Part shown: piece after piece, positions 1 to 8,674 of the stretch | Layout of the letters: each line of letters begins with the position of its first letter | Numbering within the stretch: the stretch's first letter is position 1 | Assembly (NCBI RefSeq): GCF_916858675.1 | Contig: NZ_CAKASM010000023.1 | Span: 1-60,781 of the forward strand | Direction of reading: 5' to 3' | Length of the DNA stretch: 60,781 bases | DNA from: Sphingomonas sp. Leaf21 | GTDB taxonomy: Bacteria > Pseudomonadota > Alphaproteobacteria > Sphingomonadales > Sphingomonadaceae | Notes under the pieces: generated by a model | The model's database searches: none | Told to the model about the DNA's origin: nothing | Seen by the model: the letters and a program-made list of their open reading frames with translations, nothing else | Position numbers and translations under genes: made by a program

Positions 1-119
1 CTCGATATACGCCATGCCAGAAGATTACACTGCCGAGATGCGCACGGGAATCAGGATCCGCGTTTTCGGACGGTTTCTGTTCCCAATCAGGAATGAGGTG
101 CCATCGGCGTTTGCAGGCC

Positions 120-155
120 GTGTCCCCCGGCGCATAAGGTCTGCGTCGGGGACAC
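120..155. promoter_or_regulatory. Stem-loop upstream of the GNAT gene
   Basis: Two arms, GTGTCCCCCGGCGCA at 120-134 and TGCGTCGGGGACAC at 142-155, can pair around a 7-base loop with only small imperfections. The right arm ends about 15 bases before the acetyltransferase start, right next to its ribosome binding site, so the hairpin could affect translation or mark a module edge. The outer GTGTC/GACAC bases match the ends of the palindromic sites A, B and D in this window, but the centre differs. No T-run follows, so a terminator role is not supported. Confidence 0.5.
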
Positions 156-170
156 AGAGGTTAGGAATAT

Positions 171-632
171 ATGGACACCCGCATAGCATCACTTGATGAT
201 GCGGCAGCTATGAGCCGAGTTCTACGCGAGATAATCGCGCATACAGGTCGAGAACGGCCCAACGATGAAGCGTTCGTGACCCGGCAATATCTCGCCAACC
301 CGGCCAGTATTCGTTGCACGGTCGCGATTGACAACGAAGGGGTTGTTCTCGGCTTTCAGTCCTTGGTTCGAGCGGAAGCGGATAACCGTTACGACGTTCC
401 GGCGGGCTGGGGGATCATCGGCACCCACATCAGCCCGCGCGTGCACCGACAAGGCGTAGGGAGCGCGCTGTTTCGATCTAGCCGGGAGGCGGCAGAACAA
501 GCGCGATTGGAGAAGATCGATGCCTATATCGGCGCTGATAACCCATCGGGCCTTCGCTACTATGAAGCGATGGGCTTCCATACCTACCGTGCGCCAGAAG
601 GCATTGTGCAAAAGGTCTACACGGTCGGCTAA
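171..632 (+). CDS. GNAT family N-acetyltransferase
   Basis: The 153-residue protein has the layout of a single-domain GNAT enzyme, which transfers an acetyl group from acetyl-CoA to an amine. The acetyl-CoA binding region is visible as ISPRVHRQGVGSALF (about residues 87-101), the Q/RxxGxG/A motif. A late ADNPSGLRYYEAMGF segment (about 125-139) is the usual C-terminal GNAT signature. The ATG is preceded by AGAGG and TTAGGA at suitable distance, which supports this start. The substrate cannot be read from the sequence. Related small acetyltransferases acylate antibiotics, toxins or metabolites. It is not in an operon and faces the convergent Int1 gene. Confidence 0.85.
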   Translation: MDTRIASLDDAAAMSRVLREIIAHTGRERPNDEAFVTRQYLANPASIRCTVAIDNEGVVLGFQSLVRAEADNRYDVPAGWGIIGTHISPRVHRQGVGSALFRSSREAAEQARLEKIDAYIGADNPSGLRYYEAMGFHTYRAPEGIVQKVYTVG

Positions 633-851
633 CACCACCCGGCACGCCCCTTTTCCGATACTCGATCCCATGCGAGGCGGGATCGCAGAACCTTGGGGTG
701 TCATTCCGCCCCCAACAGCAACAACCACCAGCAGCGCATTTTTCAACAGCCCCGATCGTTTTCGGGACAGCGGCGGACGGCAGCTCACAGTTGAACCCGC
801 CGTTCGGCGAGGCCCCGTATTTGGCTGTTTTGTCCCATGCGCCGTAAGGGC

Positions 852-875
852 GGCCCCTCGCCCGAGCGAGGAGCC
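852..875 (-). terminator. Hairpin after the Int1 gene
   Basis: GGCCCCTCGC (852-861) pairs with GCGAGGAGCC (866-875), one mismatch, loop of four. It lies just past the Int1 stop in the direction of transcription. The matching position after Int2 carries an even better version of the same hairpin, so it belongs to the integrase module. There is no clear T-run. Confidence 0.5.
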
Positions 876-881
876 GACAGG

Positions 882-1514
882 TCAAATCTCGGTGTTCTCG
901 GCGAGGGCAAGTGCGTCTTCCACATCGATGCCGAGATAGCGGACCGTGTTCTCGATCTTGCTATGGCCGAGCAGGATCTGGACAGCTCGCAGATTGCCGG
1001 TTGCCCTGTAGATGATTGATGCCTTCGTTCGGCGGAGCGAGTGCGTACCGTATTCACTTCGCATCAGACCGACCCCTGTCACCCATTCATCGACAAGCCT
1101 GGCGTACTGGCGAGTGCTGAGATGCCCATCACGATCGACTCGACTGGGGAAGACGTAGTCGTCCACCGTGCCGCCCCGCCGCTCCAGCCAAGCCAGCAGG
1201 CTGGCGCGAGCATCTGGAAGTAGCTCGAACTGAACCGGTCGGCCTGTTTTCTGCTGCATGACAATCGCTCGCGTTCGGACTTGCCCGCTGCTGACAAGGT
1301 CGCCGATCCTCATCTGCACCAAGTCGCAGCCTCGGAGTTTGCTGTCGATCGCCAGATCGAACAGCGCCCGATCTCGCAGGCGTCGACGCTGATTGAGATA
1401 GAACCGAATTTCCCAAATCTGCTTCGGTTTGAGGGCACGCTTCGCACCGACGGTTCTTCCGGCATTCCAGACTTGCCGCTTTGTGACGGTGCGCTCGGTT
1501 TCAGGCATCTCCAT
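882..1514 (-). CDS. Short tyrosine recombinase (Int1)
   Basis: This 210-residue protein is a compact phage-integrase-family recombinase that would act in the cytoplasm on short DNA sites. The catalytic set appears complete: Arg in LRGCDL, Lys in MQQKTGRPV, the HSLRRTK box, LGHSK, and the Tyr nucleophile in TVRYLGI. There is little N-terminal DNA-binding domain, so it is close to FimB/FimE in size and shorter than XerC/D. The start is set by GGAG about 8 bases before the ATG; a longer open frame upstream is probably not coding. Site A lies about 245 bases upstream of the start, the position that attI has relative to an integron integrase. Int2 is its near twin. Confidence 0.85.
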   Translation of the reverse strand: MEMPETERTVTKRQVWNAGRTVGAKRALKPKQIWEIRFYLNQRRRLRDRALFDLAIDSKLRGCDLVQMRIGDLVSSGQVRTRAIVMQQKTGRPVQFELLPDARASLLAWLERRGGTVDDYVFPSRVDRDGHLSTRQYARLVDEWVTGVGLMRSEYGTHSLRRTKASIIYRATGNLRAVQILLGHSKIENTVRYLGIDVEDALALAENTEI

Positions 1515-1756
1515 GATCGTTCTCCAATGGCCAGATCGGCCATCGGAAGAACGCTTGCGGGTATGACGGTCTCGTATTGCTCGGGGGCCTATGCCGACCA
1601 AAATATGCCGTTTAGCCATGTCGCAGCGAACGTCCGAATCTGCCAGAAGCCGCCGTCCAATGACGGATTTTCCAGCGCCCAAGGAATGACCGACATTGGG
1701 GACTTTCCTGCTAGGCGGCTTTGAGGATCGGAAGGCGCGAAAGCCGCCGGTGCGCT

Positions 1757-1782
1757 GTGTCAAAACCGTTCGGTTGTGACAC
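1757..1782. repeat. Palindromic recombination-like site A
   Basis: GTGTCAAAACCG, then TT, then CGGTTGTGACAC: two 12-base arms with one mismatch. It can equally be read as 11 bp arms around a 6 bp spacer CGTTCG. Its last base is the first base of the arsH stop codon, so the site abuts the ars block exactly. On the other side it faces the Int1 start. Four further copies are at 6840, 10402, 50862 and 55671. Assignment as a recombination site is inference. Confidence 0.6.
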
Positions 1783-2525
1783 TATGCCCGAGCCGTGGCG
1801 ATGCTCGAGAGATCGGTTGTGGGGTCGATCTGCACCCCAGCTTCCTTTCGTTCGGAATAGCGATCGACGAGCTGGCCAGTGTGCGGGCGCAGCAAGATCG
1901 TGAAGCGCACCAGCTCTTCCATCACGTCGACGATCCGGTCGTAGTAGCTGGACGGCTTCATCCGGCCGGCGTCGTCGAACTCGTTGAACACCTTGGCGAC
2001 GCTTGACTGGTTCGGGATCGTCACCATCCGCATCCAGCGGCCTAGCACGCGCAGCGTGTTGACGCTGTTGAACGATTGCGATCCGGCCGACACCTGCATG
2101 ACAGCGAGCGTCCGGCCCTGCGTCGGTCGCATCCCGCCCATCGACAGGGGCAGGTGGTCGACTTGCAGCTTCATGATGCCGGTAATCTGGCCGTGCCGCT
2201 CGGGGCTGCACCACACATGCCCCTCCGACCACATCGACAGTTCGCGCAGCTCGTGGACGGCCGGGTGATCGTCCCCCGTCACCTGATCGGGCAGCGGCAG
2301 CGTGGCGGGATCAAAGATGCGCGTTTCGCAGCCGAAGAATTGCAGCAGGCGGGCCGCTTCCTCGACACACAGCCGCGAAAAGGACCGTTCCCGCAGGGAG
2401 CCGTAGAGCAGCAGGATGCGCGGGGGAGGATCACCGGCCCCCAACCCGAGGGCGGGACGGTCGAGCGCATAGCGGCGATCCAGCGCGGGAAGATGGTCGG
2501 GGTCGGAGAGCGTTCGGAGCGGCAT
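1782..2525 (-). CDS. arsH: ArsH NADPH-dependent FMN reductase
   Basis: ArsH is a flavoprotein; family members oxidise trivalent organoarsenicals and reduce metals or azo dyes with NADPH. The 247-residue length is normal. The phosphate-binding loop of FMN reductases is visible as [14 protein letters not shown] (about residues 39-52), and the [20 protein letters not shown] segment is typical of ArsH. It is the last gene of arsRCBH, and its ATG overlaps the arsB stop codon by one base (TAATG), indicating coupled translation. Its own stop codon touches palindromic site A. Confidence 0.93.
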   Translation of the reverse strand: MPLRTLSDPDHLPALDRRYALDRPALGLGAGDPPPRILLLYGSLRERSFSRLCVEEAARLLQFFGCETRIFDPATLPLPDQVTGDDHPAVHELRELSMWSEGHVWCSPERHGQITGIMKLQVDHLPLSMGGMRPTQGRTLAVMQVSAGSQSFNSVNTLRVLGRWMRMVTIPNQSSVAKVFNEFDDAGRMKPSSYYDRIVDVMEELVRFTILLRPHTGQLVDRYSERKEAGVQIDPTTDLSSIATARA

Positions 2526-3808
2526 TACAGACTAAGCCTTATGGCAAGCGCGGCGAGTGTCACCAACAGCACGGGAATCGTCAGCGTTGCGCCGACCTTG
2601 AAGTAATAGCCCCAGCCGATCCGGATTCCCTTCTGCCCGAGCACGTGCAGCCACAGCAAAGTCGCGAGCGAGCCGATCGGCGTGATCTTGGGGCCGAGGT
2701 CGCACCCGATCACGTTGGCGTAGATCATCGCTTCCTTGACCGCGCCCGTGGCGTGCGTCGCGTCGATCGACAGCGCGCCCACCAGCACGGTCGGCATGTT
2801 GTTCATTACCGATGACAGCAGCGCGGCGATGATGCCGGTCCCGAACGACGCGCCCCACACGCCGCCTTGCGCGGTGCGATCGAGCAGGCCGGCAAGATGA
2901 TCGGTCAGCCCCGCATTCCGCAGGCCGTAGACGACCAGGTACATGCCGAGCGAGAAGATCACGACCTGCCACGGCGCGCCGGCCAGCACCTTGCGCGTCT
3001 GGATGACGTGGCCGCGCGCGGCGATCATGAGCAGGAGGACCGCACCGGCAGCGGCCACGGCGCTGACCGGCACGCCGAGGGGTTCGAGCAGGAAGAAGCC
3101 GGCGAGCAGCAGGGCGAGGACGACCCAGCCTGCCTTGAACGTCGCACGGTCGCGGATCGCGTCAGCGGGCGCGCGGAGCTGCGCCACATCATAGCTCGCC
3201 GGTATGTCGCGTCGGAAGAACAGCAGCAGCGCGACCAGCGTCGCGGCGATCGACGCCAGATCGACCGGCACCATCACTGAGGCATAATCGGCAAAGCCGA
3301 TCCGGAAGAAGTCGGCCGACACGATGTTGACGAGGTTGGAGACAATCAGCGGCAGACTGGCGGTATCGGCGATGAACCCCGGAGCCATCACGAACGCCAG
3401 CGTCGCCTTGTCCTTGTAGCCTAGCGCCCGCAACATCGCGATAACGATCGGCGTCAGGATCAGCGCCGCGCCGTCATTGGCGAACAGCGCGGACACCGCC
3501 GCGCCGAGCAGTACGATCAGCACGAACAGCCGGCGACCATGCCCCCGCCCCCAGCGCGCGACATGGAGCGCCGCCCATTCAAAGAACCCGGCTTCATCGA
3601 GCAACAGGCTAACGATGATGATCGCGACGAACGTCGCGGTCGCGTTCCAGACGATGCCCCACACTACCGGCACGTCGGAGAGCGAGACGACCCCGATGAG
3701 CAGCGCGATCGCCGCTCCGCCCAGCGCGCTCCATCCGATGCCGAGGCCCCTGGGTTGCCAGATGACGAGCGCGAGCGTGACGACGAAGATAGCGAGCGCG
3801 AGCAGCAT
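2525..3808 (-). CDS. arsB: ArsB arsenite efflux permease
   Basis: This is an inner-membrane carrier of the ArsB/NhaD type that expels arsenite using the proton gradient. The 427-residue length matches the family (about 429). Many hydrophobic helices are visible across the protein, and [16 protein letters not shown] plus [15 protein letters not shown] are the two characteristic discontinuous-helix regions. The start is chosen where ATG overlaps the arsC stop (ATGA), which gives [12 protein letters not shown] as first helix. The longer open frame upstream would lie inside arsC. Without an arsA gene nearby it should work as a secondary carrier. Confidence 0.93.
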   Translation of the reverse strand: MLLALAIFVVTLALVIWQPRGLGIGWSALGGAAIALLIGVVSLSDVPVVWGIVWNATATFVAIIIVSLLLDEAGFFEWAALHVARWGRGHGRRLFVLIVLLGAAVSALFANDGAALILTPIVIAMLRALGYKDKATLAFVMAPGFIADTASLPLIVSNLVNIVSADFFRIGFADYASVMVPVDLASIAATLVALLLFFRRDIPASYDVAQLRAPADAIRDRATFKAGWVVLALLLAGFFLLEPLGVPVSAVAAAGAVLLLMIAARGHVIQTRKVLAGAPWQVVIFSLGMYLVVYGLRNAGLTDHLAGLLDRTAQGGVWGASFGTGIIAALLSSVMNNMPTVLVGALSIDATHATGAVKEAMIYANVIGCDLGPKITPIGSLATLLWLHVLGQKGIRIGWGYYFKVGATLTIPVLLVTLAALAIRLSL

Positions 3809-4236
3809 CAGGCGATGCGCTGACCTGCGGCGTCCACGACCTTTTCGCCGTCTTCCTTGGCAAACGCACCCTGTTGTGGCTCGGGCAGCAGATCGAGGAC
3901 CGCTTCGGAAGGTCGGCACAGCTTCACGCCGAGCGGCGAGACGACCAGTGGCCGGTTGATGAGAACCGGATGCGCCATCATCGCGTCCACCAACACGTCG
4001 TCCGACAGCGCATCGTCACCAAGGCCCAGCTGCGCATAGGGCGTGCCCTTCTCGCGCAGCAGAGCGCGGGGCGTGATCCCGGCGCGCTCGATCAATTCGA
4101 CCAACAATGCCCGTGAGGGCGGCGTTTTCAGATATTCGACGACGTGCGGCTCGATGCCGGCATTGCGGATCATCGCCAGCGTGTTGCGCGACGTGCCGCA
4201 CTCGGGGTTGTGATAGATCACGATATCGACGGCCAC
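3808..4236 (-). CDS. arsC: ArsC glutaredoxin-type arsenate reductase
   Basis: ArsC reduces arsenate to arsenite with glutathione and glutaredoxin, supplying the substrate of ArsB. The active-site region [13 protein letters not shown] places the catalytic Cys at residue 13, as in plasmid R773 ArsC (Cys12). The conserved NRPLVVS segment near residue 95 is also present. The start is a GTG with AAAGGA about 9 bases upstream, giving 142 residues, the usual length. An earlier ATG would overlap arsR. The gene overlaps arsB by four bases. Confidence 0.92.
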   Translation of the reverse strand: MAVDIVIYHNPECGTSRNTLAMIRNAGIEPHVVEYLKTPPSRALLVELIERAGITPRALLREKGTPYAQLGLGDDALSDDVLVDAMMAHPVLINRPLVVSPLGVKLCRPSEAVLDLLPEPQQGAFAKEDGEKVVDAAGQRIA

Positions 4237-4247
4237 GGGGCGTCCTT

Positions 4248-4580
4248 TCAGCAGCAGGGGGTAAGTTCGGCCAGAAGCGGCGCACACAGTTCAGGCGAAC
4301 CGGCGCAGCAGTCCTTGACGAGGAACAGCATCAGCGCGCGCAGCCCGTCCAGATCGGCCCGGTAGATGATCGACCGGCTATGCCGTTCGGAACAGACCAG
4401 CCCGGCGCGGGCGAGAATGGCCAAGTGCGCTGACATCGTGTTCTGCGGCACGTCGAGCTGGCGGGCGACTTCGCCGGCGGCGAGGCCGTCCGGTTCATGG
4501 CGCACCAGCAGGCGGAACACATCGAGCCGCGTGCTTTGCGCGAGCGCGCCCAATGCAGAGATAGCCGACTTGTTTTCCAT
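4248..4580 (-). CDS. arsR: ArsR arsenic-responsive repressor
   Basis: ArsR/SmtB repressors bind the operator of their own operon and release it on binding arsenite. The 110-residue protein has the winged helix with recognition helix around VPQNTMSAHLAILARAG (44-60). The helix-alpha3 CxC motif of classical R773 ArsR is missing. Instead Cys91, Cys92 and Cys99, plus Cys109-Cys110, sit at the C terminus, which resembles the Acidithiobacillus ferrooxidans ArsR site. It is the first gene of arsRCBH, with only 11 bases before arsC. Its start codon lies inside an inverted repeat that is probably the operator. Confidence 0.92.
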   Translation of the reverse strand: MENKSAISALGALAQSTRLDVFRLLVRHEPDGLAAGEVARQLDVPQNTMSAHLAILARAGLVCSERHSRSIIYRADLDGLRALMLFLVKDCCAGSPELCAPLLAELTPCC

Positions 4581-4604
4581 ATATCCAGTTTAGAGGATAT
4601 ATGG
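4577..4604. promoter_or_regulatory. Probable ArsR operator
   Basis: A perfect 10-base inverted repeat, CCATATATCC (4577-4586) and GGATATATGG (4595-4604), with an 8-base spacer. The arsR start codon is inside the left half. Repressor binding here would cover the start of the message, which fits autoregulation. Binding by ArsR is inferred from position and symmetry. Confidence 0.65.
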
Positions 4605-4825
4605 AGCGACAGGCAACCCGGCCATTTCGGCGAAACCAGACCCGCAATGCCTTCCGGTTCGGAACAGGATATTAGGCGTAGCTCGCGCGCCGGCCTTTCC
4701 CGAAGACCAGCAGCATGATTGACTTGGATGACCCCCAGGCCGTCAAGGAAGCCGCGCCAAAATCGCCAGCGTCGCCTTCGTGGCCTTTCAAGACCAGTAC
4801 GCCTCACCCCGCCAACTGACGATTA

Positions 4826-5674
4826 GGCTCCGGACTCAATCAACACCAGAAGGTGATGACGGCGGCGAGGACGACACCGGCCATGTAGTTTGTGGCGAGC
4901 TTGTCGTAGCGGGTGGCGATACGCCGCCAGTCCTTCAGTCGGCACCATAGTCGCTCGACGAGGTTGCGAGCGCGGTAAGCGTCGCGATCGTAGGGGATTG
5001 GGGTTTTGCGACTGCGGGTTGACGGTATGACGACTTCTGCGCCCTGGGCCTCAACCGCGGCGCGGATGGCGTTGCTGTCGTAACCCTTGTCGGCGATCAG
5101 TCGGTCGAAGCGGCCTGACGCCGCTTCGATCAGCGCCGGCGCCATTGTCATATCGGACAGATTGCCAGGTGAGATCAGCAGGATACGCGGGCGCCCGGCC
5201 GCGTCGGTCAGCCCGTGGATCTTACTGGTACGGCCGCCGCGCGATGTGCCGATGCCTTGGGCGAAGGCCCCCCTTTTGCGCCTGCCGCCGAGCGGTGGAC
5301 CTTGATGCTGGTCGAATCGATCGCGACCGAGCCCCATACTCCGCTATACCCGGTCAGCGCTTCGAACACCGCGAACCACACACCTTGCTGGCTCCATCGG
5401 TGGAAGCGGTTGTAGATCGTCGTGTACGGCCCGTACTCGGGCGGACAGTCGCGCCAGCGCGCACCACTCTTCAGCATATGCACGATGCCTGAAATCACCC
5501 GCCGGTCGTCGACCCGTCGCGCCCCGCTACGGCCTTGCGGCAGCAACGGTTCGATCTTCGCCCACTCCGCATCGCTCAACCACGTCAACTGCCGCGCCAT
5601 CCAACGCCTCCGTTCCATCCAGAAGCCTTGAATCAACACAAACGCCTGATCGCAAGTTGATTGAGTACGGAGCC
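4826..5674 (-). mobile_element. IS5-family (IS427-type) insertion sequence
   Basis: An 849 bp element bounded by 18 bp inverted repeats, GGCTCCGGACTCAATCAA on the left and its complement with one mismatch on the right. TA is present on both outer sides (4824-4825 and 5675-5676), consistent with a TA duplication. It carries a transposase split over two frames. It sits exactly at the end of an IS630-type element, so the two insertions share a TA. Confidence 0.85.
4840..5600 (-). CDS. tnpA: IS5-family transposase, frameshifted in two ORFs
   Basis: Two overlapping frames together make one DDE transposase of the IS5/IS427 group. The first frame (start at 5600, behind GGAGG) has the MARQLTWLSDAEWAKIEPL N terminus and the first acidic residue in VAIDSTSIKVHRS. 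The second runs from about 5337 to 4840 and holds LIADKGYDSNAIR and the ERLWCRLKDWRRIATRYDK region. The switch occurs in a run AAAAGGGGGG (5268-5280 region), a classical slippery site, so a programmed shift is more likely than decay. Confidence 0.85.
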
Positions 5675-6771
5675 TAGTCACCTGAATCCGAAGTTCGCCT
5701 CATTGTTTTTTGGCAGAAGCGTTTGACCGAGGCGAGGATATCATCGGCCGATTTGACCCATTTATAGGGCCTGGGTTTCTCGTTGTGGGCGGCGATGAAG
5801 GCGGCGATATCGGCTTCGAGTTCGGCCGTTGATCGGTGGACGCCCCGCTGCAATTGCTTTCGCGTCAGCTCGGCGAACCAGCGTTCGACCTGATTGATCC
5901 ACGATGCCGATGTCGGCGTGAAGTGCACGTGCCAGTGCGGACGCCGGGCAAGCCAGGCCTTGATCCTGGGCGTCTTGTGGGTGGCATAATTGTCCATCAC
6001 GAGGTGGACCTCGGGACCTTCGGGCATGGCCGCATCGATCTGCCTGAGAAAGTCCAGAAATTCGGTGGCGCGATGCCGCCTGTAGCATTTGCCGATGACC
6101 GCGCCGGTGGCGATGTCGAGCGCGGCGAACAGCGATGTCGTGCCATTGCGAACGTAGGTGTGGGTGCGCCGTTCGGGCACGCCCGGCGCCATGGGCAGGA
6201 CCGGCTGCTCGCGATCGAGCGCCTGGATCTGCGATTTCTCGTCCACGCACAGCACGACCGCGCGGGTCGGGGGCGACAGGTAAAGGCCGACGATGTCCTG
6301 TACCTTGTCGACGAACAGCGGATCGCTCGACAGCTTGAACGTCTCCGACCGATGCGGCTGCAAGCCGAACGCATTCCAGATCCGGCGGATCGTCGTGTGC
6401 GACAGCCCAGCCTCGGCCGCCATCGAACGGATCGACCAATGGGTCGCATCCCGGGGCGTGGTGTTCAGCGTGCGCTCGATCACTTGTGCGACTTGCGCAT
6501 CGCTCACCGTACGAGGCCGGCCCGCCCGATACTCGTCGGTCAGCCCCTCGACGCCGGCTTGCGCAAAGCGACGCCGCCACTTGCCAACGGTATGCTCGTG
6601 AACCCCGAGGCGCTCGGCAACCTCCTTGCTCTGCAGCCCGTCCGCACACAGCACAACCATCCGGCAGCGGTCCGATAATGAGCGCGGGGCCTTGTGGCGC
6701 CGCACCTGCGATTCCAGGAACGCGCGATCGGCCGCGCTCAATACCAATACGTTCGCCTGACGACCAACCAT
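5674..6771 (-). CDS. tnpA: IS630-family transposase
   Basis: This is a DDE transposase with an N-terminal helix-turn-helix domain: [25 protein letters not shown], followed by GRPRTVSD. The catalytic core shows [15 protein letters not shown] (first Asp), [16 protein letters not shown] (second Asp) and [22 protein letters not shown] (Glu), the usual IS630 pattern. The ATG at 6771 has GGGAGG directly upstream and is preferred over one 33 bases earlier. The stop codon uses the terminal TA, so the IS5 element begins within the last codon. Confidence 0.92.
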   Translation of the reverse strand: MVGRQANVLVLSAADRAFLESQVRRHKAPRSLSDRCRMVVLCADGLQSKEVAERLGVHEHTVGKWRRRFAQAGVEGLTDEYRAGRPRTVSDAQVAQVIERTLNTTPRDATHWSIRSMAAEAGLSHTTIRRIWNAFGLQPHRSETFKLSSDPLFVDKVQDIVGLYLSPPTRAVVLCVDEKSQIQALDREQPVLPMAPGVPERRTHTYVRNGTTSLFAALDIATGAVIGKCYRRHRATEFLDFLRQIDAAMPEGPEVHLVMDNYATHKTPRIKAWLARRPHWHVHFTPTSASWINQVERWFAELTRKQLQRGVHRSTAELEADIAAFIAAHNEKPRPYKWVKSADDILASVKRFCQKTMRRTSDSGD

Positions 6772-6830
6772 CCGTGCCTCCCGCCTTCGCGTAGAGACAT
6801 GCAATGTAGCTTACTTCAGTTCCAGGTGAT
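5677..6830 (-). mobile_element. IS630-family insertion sequence
   Basis: The element spans the IS630 transposase gene. Its ends share imperfect inverted repeats: TCACCTGAATCCGAAGT on the left matches TCACCTGGAACTGAAGT (reverse strand) on the right. Both sides end in TA (5675-5676 and 6831-6832), the target of this family. Removing it and the IS5 element restores a longer palindrome around site B, so both insertions landed in one arm of that site. Confidence 0.75.
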
Positions 6831-6876
6831 TAGGACATGGTGTCAAAATCGGTCGGTTTTGACACCATGTCCTAAT
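6829..6876. repeat. Palindromic recombination-like site B (48 bp)
   Basis: The core is GTGTCAAAATCG, GT, CGGTTTTGACAC at 6840-6865. Here the symmetry extends outward to 23-base arms starting ATTAGGACATG, with a single mismatch. The right arm ends three bases before the LysR stop codon. On the left the arm is cut by the IS630 insertion; across the two IS elements a further CGA at 4820-4822 continues the palindrome. It separates the ars block from the redox block. Confidence 0.6.
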
Positions 6877-6879
6877 CGC

Positions 6880-7788
6880 TCAGCTCCGTAGGGGCTGTAC
6901 CTCTTTGATAAGATCGATCAGCAGGCGCAGCCCGGTCGGAAGGTGTCGGCGTCCAGAATAGTAGGCGTGGAAGCCGCTGCCTGCGCTCGCCCAATCCTTC
7001 AAAATCGGTTGCAATGCTCCGCTGTCGAGGTGGGGGCGAAGAGCGGCCTCCGTCGCGTAGATGATGCCCGAGCCACACAGTCCAAACGCGATGGCAGCGT
7101 GGCTGGCATCGACAGTCAGCGGGCCGGGTGTCGCAATGGCGCATTCGCTACCGCCGCGCTCGAACTCCCATTGATAGACCTGATCGTTCCCCAGGCGGAT
7201 GCCGACGCATCGATGGTTTTGCAGGTCCTGCGGATCAGTCGGGGCACCGAAACGGGAAAGGTATGCCGGTGACGCTGCCGCGATCCAGCTTAGGTCCGGA
7301 GACAGCCGTTGTGCGATCATGTCCTCGGGCACCGTGCCGCCATAGCGGATGCCGGCATCGAAGCCGCTGCCGACGACATCGATCATCCGATTGCTCACGC
7401 TGATATCGATTGCGACCTCTGGATAGCGGTCCACGAAGATCGGCATGACCGGCTTGAGCAACAGCTCGACGGCATCCTCAAGAACGTTGATTCTGACGCG
7501 GCCTGCCGGGGCGTCGCGATACCGGTCCAGGGTCTCGCCCGCCGCAGCTATGACCTGCATGGGAGCTTCGATGGCGGCACGAAGCTCCTCACCCGCTGCG
7601 GTAAGAGTGACGCTGCGCGTTGTCCTGTTCAATAGCCGAACGCCGCGACGCCCCTCCAGTGCCGTGATCGCGTGGCTAAGGGCAGAGGTAGTAACGCCCA
7701 TTGAGGTCGCCGCCCGACGAAAGCTGCCGTGCTTGGCAATCGCAAGGAAATAGGCGAAGTCCGCTAGGTCTGCTCGGCTCAGTTGCAT
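6880..7788 (-). CDS. LysR-family transcriptional regulator
   Basis: A 302-residue LysR regulator. The N-terminal winged helix is clear (FAYFLAIAKHGSFRRAATSMG, then TTSALSHAITALEGRRGVRLLNRTTRSV), followed by a periplasmic-binding-protein-like effector domain. It is divergent from the cupin, tautomerase, AKR and SDR operon with about 140 bases between starts, the standard arrangement for a LysR activator of its neighbours. The GhrR/DsdC-like subgroup and the effector cannot be named. Its stop codon lies next to palindromic site B. Confidence 0.9.
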   Translation of the reverse strand: MQLSRADLADFAYFLAIAKHGSFRRAATSMGVTTSALSHAITALEGRRGVRLLNRTTRSVTLTAAGEELRAAIEAPMQVIAAAGETLDRYRDAPAGRVRINVLEDAVELLLKPVMPIFVDRYPEVAIDISVSNRMIDVVGSGFDAGIRYGGTVPEDMIAQRLSPDLSWIAAASPAYLSRFGAPTDPQDLQNHRCVGIRLGNDQVYQWEFERGGSECAIATPGPLTVDASHAAIAFGLCGSGIIYATEAALRPHLDSGALQPILKDWASAGSGFHAYYSGRRHLPTGLRLLIDLIKEVQPLRS

Positions 7789-7929
7789 GACGACCCCCTA
7801 CACCATTGTTGAGCATCGTTCATCGGCTCGTTGCGGGCGGGGCTGGTAATGCTGGCGTGTACAGCACCTTAGATTGTGGTCCGAGACGCTCGTCATCGTG
7901 ACGATCGGCTGATTGGAAGGGCGGCAACC

Positions 7930-8415
7930 ATGATGAGGATCGGCATGTGCCTCGCCACGCTGCTGCTGCCCGTGGGCGCGCAGGCGCGGCAAGGAGCGAC
8001 TGACATGAGCATCGAACGCAAAGCGGACATGAAGACCGTCGACGGTCCGGCGGAGTATTTTACCGGCAAGGCCACCATCACCGGTCAATTCCAGCGCGAT
8101 GAGCCGTCGCGCGTTTCCGGGGCCATCGTTCACTTCGAGCCCGGTGCGCGTACCGCGTGGCACACCCACCCCGCCGGTCAGACGCTGATCGTGACCGAGG
8201 GCGTTGGCTGGACCCAGATCGCGGGCGGGCCGAAGCTGGAGTTTCGTGCGGGTGACATCCTGTGGTGCCCCGCCGAACACAAGCATTGGCATGGCGCCAC
8301 GCCGCATGAAGGCATGACCCACGTCGCCATCCAGGTGTCGGTCAACGGCACGCCCGTGACGTGGATGGAGAAGGTGACGGACGAGGAATATCTCGCGCCG
8401 CTCGGCACGGAGTGA
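7930..8415 (+). CDS. Cupin-domain protein, probably exported
   Basis: A small single-cupin protein. The metal-binding motif is visible as [22 protein letters not shown] (about residues 74-95), with the second motif around [16 protein letters not shown]. From 7930 (GGAAGG upstream) it begins with a plausible signal peptide ([13 protein letters not shown]). An alternative ATG at 8005 has a stronger AAGGAG site and would give a cytoplasmic protein, so the compartment is uncertain. Homologous cupins include carboxymuconolactone and mandelonitrile-lyase-like enzymes. The tautomerase gene follows within five bases. Confidence 0.8.
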   Translation: MMRIGMCLATLLLPVGAQARQGATDMSIERKADMKTVDGPAEYFTGKATITGQFQRDEPSRVSGAIVHFEPGARTAWHTHPAGQTLIVTEGVGWTQIAGGPKLEFRAGDILWCPAEHKHWHGATPHEGMTHVAIQVSVNGTPVTWMEKVTDEEYLAPLGTE

Positions 8416-8419
8416 TCGG

Positions 8420-8674
8420 ATGCCGCACGTCATCGTGAAGCTCTGGCCCGGCAAATCCGACGATCAGAAGCAGCGTCTGACCGAGACCATCACCCGCGGC
8501 GTTATGGAGACGCTTGGATATGGCGAAGACACGGTGTCGGTCGGGTTCGAGGAGGTCGCTCCCGCCGAGTGGACGCCCAAGGTGTACGACCCCGACATTG
8601 CTAGAAAGTGGGCCACCCTGACGAAGCAGCCCGGCTACGGCGAGCAGCCAGCCGGACGGAGGAAAGAACGATGA
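8420..8674 (+). CDS. 4-oxalocrotonate tautomerase family protein
   Basis: An 84-residue protein that starts [13 protein letters not shown], so processing of Met exposes Pro as the N-terminal catalytic base typical of this superfamily. The following [13 protein letters not shown] segment fits the second strand. Such enzymes shift double bonds in keto-enol substrates. It overlaps the next gene by four bases (ATGA) and is therefore translationally coupled to the reductase. Confidence 0.85.
   Translation: MPHVIVKLWPGKSDDQKQRLTETITRGVMETLGYGEDTVSVGFEEVAPAEWTPKVYDPDIARKWATLTKQPGYGEQPAGRRKER

Noticed and set aside
1757..1782. Palindromic sites A-E as ordinary intrinsic terminators
   Set aside because: They lie near gene 3' ends, but none has a T-run on the relevant side, the loop would be only two bases, and the primary sequence is conserved across unrelated genes. 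Hairpins alone would not need that. The alternative is kept open in the finding.
4607..4825. Small gene between arsR and the IS5 element
   Set aside because: A short frame MIDLDDPQAVKEAAPKS is visible, but without a ribosome site or homology that I recognise. It is more likely a remnant of a truncated gene.
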